Positions 61,543 to 64,000 of a stretch of 64,000 nucleotides of DNA are shown one piece after another. The first letter of the stretch is position 1; each line of letters begins with the position of its first letter. The notes under the pieces were generated by a model that had not been told where the DNA came from, did no database searches, and saw nothing but the letters and a program-made list of their open reading frames with translations. The stretch is from Panacagrimonas sp052386745 (GTDB taxonomy: Bacteria; Pseudomonadota; Gammaproteobacteria; Nevskiales; Nevskiaceae), in the NCBI GenBank assembly GCA_052386745.1, contig JBQTJW010000016.1:1-64000 (forward strand), given 5' to 3'. The position numbers and the translations under genes are program-made.

Positions 61543-62205
61543 ATGGCCTTCAAAGACCGTTTCAACCGCCTCACCGACTGGCGCCGCCTGACGCGCACTT
61601 TTTTCACCGGCCTTTTCGTGCTCCTGCCGATCATGGTCACGCTGGCCATCGTGATGTGGCTGGTCGGCGTGGCGGAAACGGTGCTGGGCTCGTTCATTCG
61701 CGTCCTGCTGCCGGGCAACCTCTACCTGCCGGGAATGGGCCTGGTGGTGTCGCTGCTGATCATCCTGGTGGTCGGCATCCTGATGCAGGCGATCTTCTTC
61801 CGGGAAGTGATCCGCTGGCTGGAGGAGCAGCTTGAACGCATCCCGCTGATCAAGACGGTCTACAGCGCCGTGAAGGACCTCACCGGATTCTTCTCGCGCG
61901 CCGGCAACGGGACGAAGAGATTCGGCCAGGTAGTCCTGATCCAGATGCCGGGCATGCCCCTGCGCATGCTGGGCTTCGTGACGCTGGAGGACCTGGAACC
62001 CGTCGGCCTGGCACCCGACTCCGGCGAACATTCGGTGGCGGTCTACCTGCCCATGAGCTACCAGATCGGCGGCTATACGGTGCTGCTGCCACGCTCGCTG
62101 CTCACGCCGGTCGACATGGGCATGGAAGAAGCCATGCGCTTCCTGATCACCGCCGGCCTTTCCAGAACCGTCGAGCCCGTACCGCCCAGGCCGGACGGCG
62201 AATGA
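61543..62205 (+). CDS. DUF502 family membrane protein
   Basis: Membrane protein of 220 residues. Seen: two hydrophobic segments (FFTGLFVLLPIMVTLAIVMW and MGLVVSLLIILVVGILMQAI) and the DUF502 motifs PLIKTVYSAVKDLTGFF, FGQVVLIQMPGMPLRMLGFV, VAVYLPMSYQIGGYTVLLPR and VDMGMEEAMRFLITAGL. Function unknown in bacteria. The stop overlaps the next gene's start by 4 bases. Confidence 0.93.
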   Translation: MAFKDRFNRLTDWRRLTRTFFTGLFVLLPIMVTLAIVMWLVGVAETVLGSFIRVLLPGNLYLPGMGLVVSLLIILVVGILMQAIFFREVIRWLEEQLERIPLIKTVYSAVKDLTGFFSRAGNGTKRFGQVVLIQMPGMPLRMLGFVTLEDLEPVGLAPDSGEHSVAVYLPMSYQIGGYTVLLPRSLLTPVDMGMEEAMRFLITAGLSRTVEPVPPRPDGE

Positions 62206-63443
62206 GTTGTCCCGGCAAGCTCCTGCTGCTGGCCAGCCTGTATCTCGCGCAGGGGCTGCCTTTCGGGTTCTTCACGCAGGCGCTGCCGGTGCTGATGCGC
62301 GAGCGGGGACTGTCGCTGACCGTGATCGGCGCCAGCGGGCTGCTGTTCCTGCCCTGGGCGCTCAAGTTCCTGTGGGCGCCCCTGGTTGACCACCGCGGGT
62401 CGCGCAGGGCCTGGGTGCTCAGCCTCCAGGCGCTGACCCTGGCCGGTGCCGTGGTTTTGTCGGCTCTGGACCTGGAATCCAGCCTCGTCCCCATCTTCGT
62501 TGCCCTGGTGCTGTTCAACCTTCTGGCCGCCACGCAGGACGTGGCCACCGACGGGCTGGCCGTGCGCCTGCTCACGCCGGCCGAGCGCGGGCTGGGCAAC
62601 GGCATCCAGGTGGGCGCGTACCGCCTGGGCATGATCCTTGGCGGCGGCTGCCTGCTGTGGATCTTCGCGCTAACAGGATGGCGCGCCATGTTCATGACCA
62701 TGGCCGGCATCCTGTTCCTCACCTGCCTACCCGCGCTGTTCCGCTGGCCCGATCCGGGCAGGGCCGACTCGCCCGCCCTGCGCGGGAGCCCGATCCGGGC
62801 CGGCTGGATGCAACGCCTGAAGGTCAAGGGGATTCCCGGGTTTATCGCCCTGATCTGTGTCTACAAGTTCGGCGATGCCATGGCCTCGTCCCTGGTGGGG
62901 CCGTTCATGCACGACGCGGGGCTGAGCAAGGCCGAAATCGCCGTGGTCAAGGGCACCATCGGTTCGGTGATGGGCCTCGCCGGTGCCGCCCTGGGCGGAT
63001 GGCTGGCCTGGCGCCTGGGCCGGCGGCCTGCGCTGATTGCCTGCGGCGTTCTCCAGACCCTGAGCCTGCTGCTGTACCTCGCCTGCGCGCTCCAGCCGCC
63101 GGACAAGTCGCTGATCTACGTGGCCAGTACCGCGGAGCACCTGCTCGGCGGCATGGCAACGGTCGCGCTGTTCACCCTGATGATGGACGCCTCCGAGCCG
63201 GACCACGCCGGCACCGACTACACCCTACTGGCCTGTGCCGTCGTCCTTGCGAGCGGACTGGCCGGTATCGTGGCCGGGCTGGCGGGCGACGTCCTGGGCT
63301 ATGCAGCGGCGTTCGGGATTTCGTTCCTGTGCTCGGGAATTGGCTGCTACATCCTGGTGGTGGGGCTGAACCGGGGGCGCGGTCCGCAGCGGGTGATGCA
63401 GGTCTGGCGGCCCGGCGCCGCGACCGGAATCCCCACCGCCTGA
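62202..63443 (+). CDS. ampG: MFS transporter, AmpG/PAT family
   Basis: Twelve-helix transporter of 413 residues. Seen: LLASLYLAQGLPFGFFTQAL, LFLPWALKFLWAPLVDHRGS, the family motif NLLAATQDVATDGLAVRLLT, ERGLGNGIQVGAYRLGMILG and GFIALICVYKFGDAMASSLV. This is the AmpG/SLC33 pattern; AmpG imports GlcNAc-anhydroMurNAc peptides that NagZ then cleaves. Whether this is the recycling permease or a relative cannot be settled by eye. Coupled to the DUF502 gene. Confidence 0.88.
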   Translation: MSCPGKLLLLASLYLAQGLPFGFFTQALPVLMRERGLSLTVIGASGLLFLPWALKFLWAPLVDHRGSRRAWVLSLQALTLAGAVVLSALDLESSLVPIFVALVLFNLLAATQDVATDGLAVRLLTPAERGLGNGIQVGAYRLGMILGGGCLLWIFALTGWRAMFMTMAGILFLTCLPALFRWPDPGRADSPALRGSPIRAGWMQRLKVKGIPGFIALICVYKFGDAMASSLVGPFMHDAGLSKAEIAVVKGTIGSVMGLAGAALGGWLAWRLGRRPALIACGVLQTLSLLLYLACALQPPDKSLIYVASTAEHLLGGMATVALFTLMMDASEPDHAGTDYTLLACAVVLASGLAGIVAGLAGDVLGYAAAFGISFLCSGIGCYILVVGLNRGRGPQRVMQVWRPGAATGIPTA

Positions 63444-63477
63444 GGCACGCGCACCGGCCGGCCGGGGACGCGCCGGC

Positions 63478-64000
63478 TCAGGCCGCTCGTTCGATGTGCT
63501 GTAGGCGCAGTTCCAGCGACTCGGTTCCTTGCCAGCGGTTGACGCTCAAGGCGTAAGCGGCCCTTACCCACCCACTCCCCAGCACGCGATCCGCCCCGCC
63601 AAAATCCACGGCGACCAGTTCCCGCCCACCGGCCGGCCGCACGCGGTAGCGCGCGTGCGCCTGGTCTGCCCCCACGAGCCGCGCCTGCAGCACCTCGAAC
63701 GCGCCGTCGAACACGGGCTCCGGCATGCCCTGCCCCCAGGGCCCTGCCCGATCCAGCGCCGCTGCGGTTTCCAGCCCGAGTTCGTGAGCTGCCAGCGGTC
63801 CATCCGTCTCGATCACGCGCTCCAGCTGAGCCTGGGTGAGCCGGGCGCGGCAGGCCGCGTCGAAGCGCTCGCGGAAGGCTTCCAGGCGCGATTCATCCAG
63901 GCTGAGCCCGGCGGCCATGGCATGCCCGCCAAACTTCACGATCATGCCGGGCTCGGCCGCGTTGATGGCAGCGAGCACGTCGCGCAGGTGCAGGCCCGGC
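63478..64000 (-). CDS. recJ: single-stranded-DNA exonuclease RecJ, C-terminal part
   Basis: C-terminal 173 or so residues of the 5'-3' ssDNA exonuclease used in recombination and mismatch repair; the gene runs off the right edge. Seen: PGLHLRDVLAAIN, then the DHHA1 signature MIVKFGGHAMAAGLSLDES, and the RecJ OB domain (PWGQGMPEPVFDGAFEVLQA, AHARYRVRP, LSVNRWQGTESLELRLQHIE). Convergent with the transporter gene, 34 bases apart. Confidence 0.94.
   Translation of the reverse strand, partial: PGLHLRDVLAAINAAEPGMIVKFGGHAMAAGLSLDESRLEAFRERFDAACRARLTQAQLERVIETDGPLAAHELGLETAAALDRAGPWGQGMPEPVFDGAFEVLQARLVGADQAHARYRVRPAGGRELVAVDFGGADRVLGSGWVRAAYALSVNRWQGTESLELRLQHIERAA

Overview
The window is dense, high-GC chromosomal DNA from a gammaproteobacterium, most likely Xanthomonadales (Lysobacterales). 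The evidence is the conserved gammaproteobacterial block ndk-rlmN-pilW-rodZ-ispG-hisS-yfgM-bamB-der; a DksA with a very long Lys/Ala-rich N-terminal tail; a PilZ of the type IV pilus class beside holB; an ATP-type PckA; and an ATTCCC/GATTCCC inverted repeat of the kind common in xanthomonad genomes. No plasmid, phage, transposase or CRISPR array was seen. The window opens inside ubiA and closes inside recJ.

Layout. 1-5.7 kb: ubiA end, a lipoprotein hydrolase, dksA, a cyclic-nucleotide/rhodanese fusion, pilZ-holB, a small Pro-rich protein and a methyltransferase remnant. 5.7-9.0 kb: a CYTH protein, an L,D-transpeptidase, nagZ, a purine phosphoribosyltransferase and a methylthio-nucleoside phosphorylase in tightly overlapping order, joining cell-wall recycling with purine and methylthio salvage. 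9.0-18.3 kb: the leftward conserved block from ndk to der (outer-membrane assembly, isoprenoid synthesis, tRNA charging, cell shape, pilus, rRNA methylation). 18.3-20.4 kb: lgt and rlmI. 20.4-25.3 kb: an unusual pair of tandem, secreted, about 700-residue delta-60/Calx-beta paralogs behind a 0.6 kb leader region. 25.4-33.4 kb: opgD, small regulators, a PBP4-type peptidase, cysE, a glutamine amidotransferase and a coupled lipoprotein-phzF-lipoprotein run.

33.4-44.3 kb: mnmG, an orphan RND permease, an M48 protease lipoprotein, tRNA-Val(CAC), maoC, tadA, a GDT1-type transporter, guaA, queA and tRNA-Leu(CAA). 44.6-55.8 kb: a secreted phosphoesterase, an old-yellow-enzyme reductase, PPK2, a hemolysin III protein, an NfeD/SPFH pair, a coupled DUF445/DUF1302 pair, an Abi-alpha-like protein and an AraC regulator. 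55.9-64 kb: pyrF, pckA, a quinone reductase, an unusual PP-loop ATPase-like protein next to a SAM methyltransferase, a DUF502 protein, an AmpG-like transporter and recJ.

Most of the window is ordinary housekeeping sequence. The best candidates for something undescribed are the tandem delta-60/Calx-beta proteins, the PP-loop/methyltransferase pair, the DUF445-DUF1302 pair with its Abi-alpha neighbour, and the repeat element sitting between ispG and hisS. Assignments rest on reading motifs and gene order; no database search was run.
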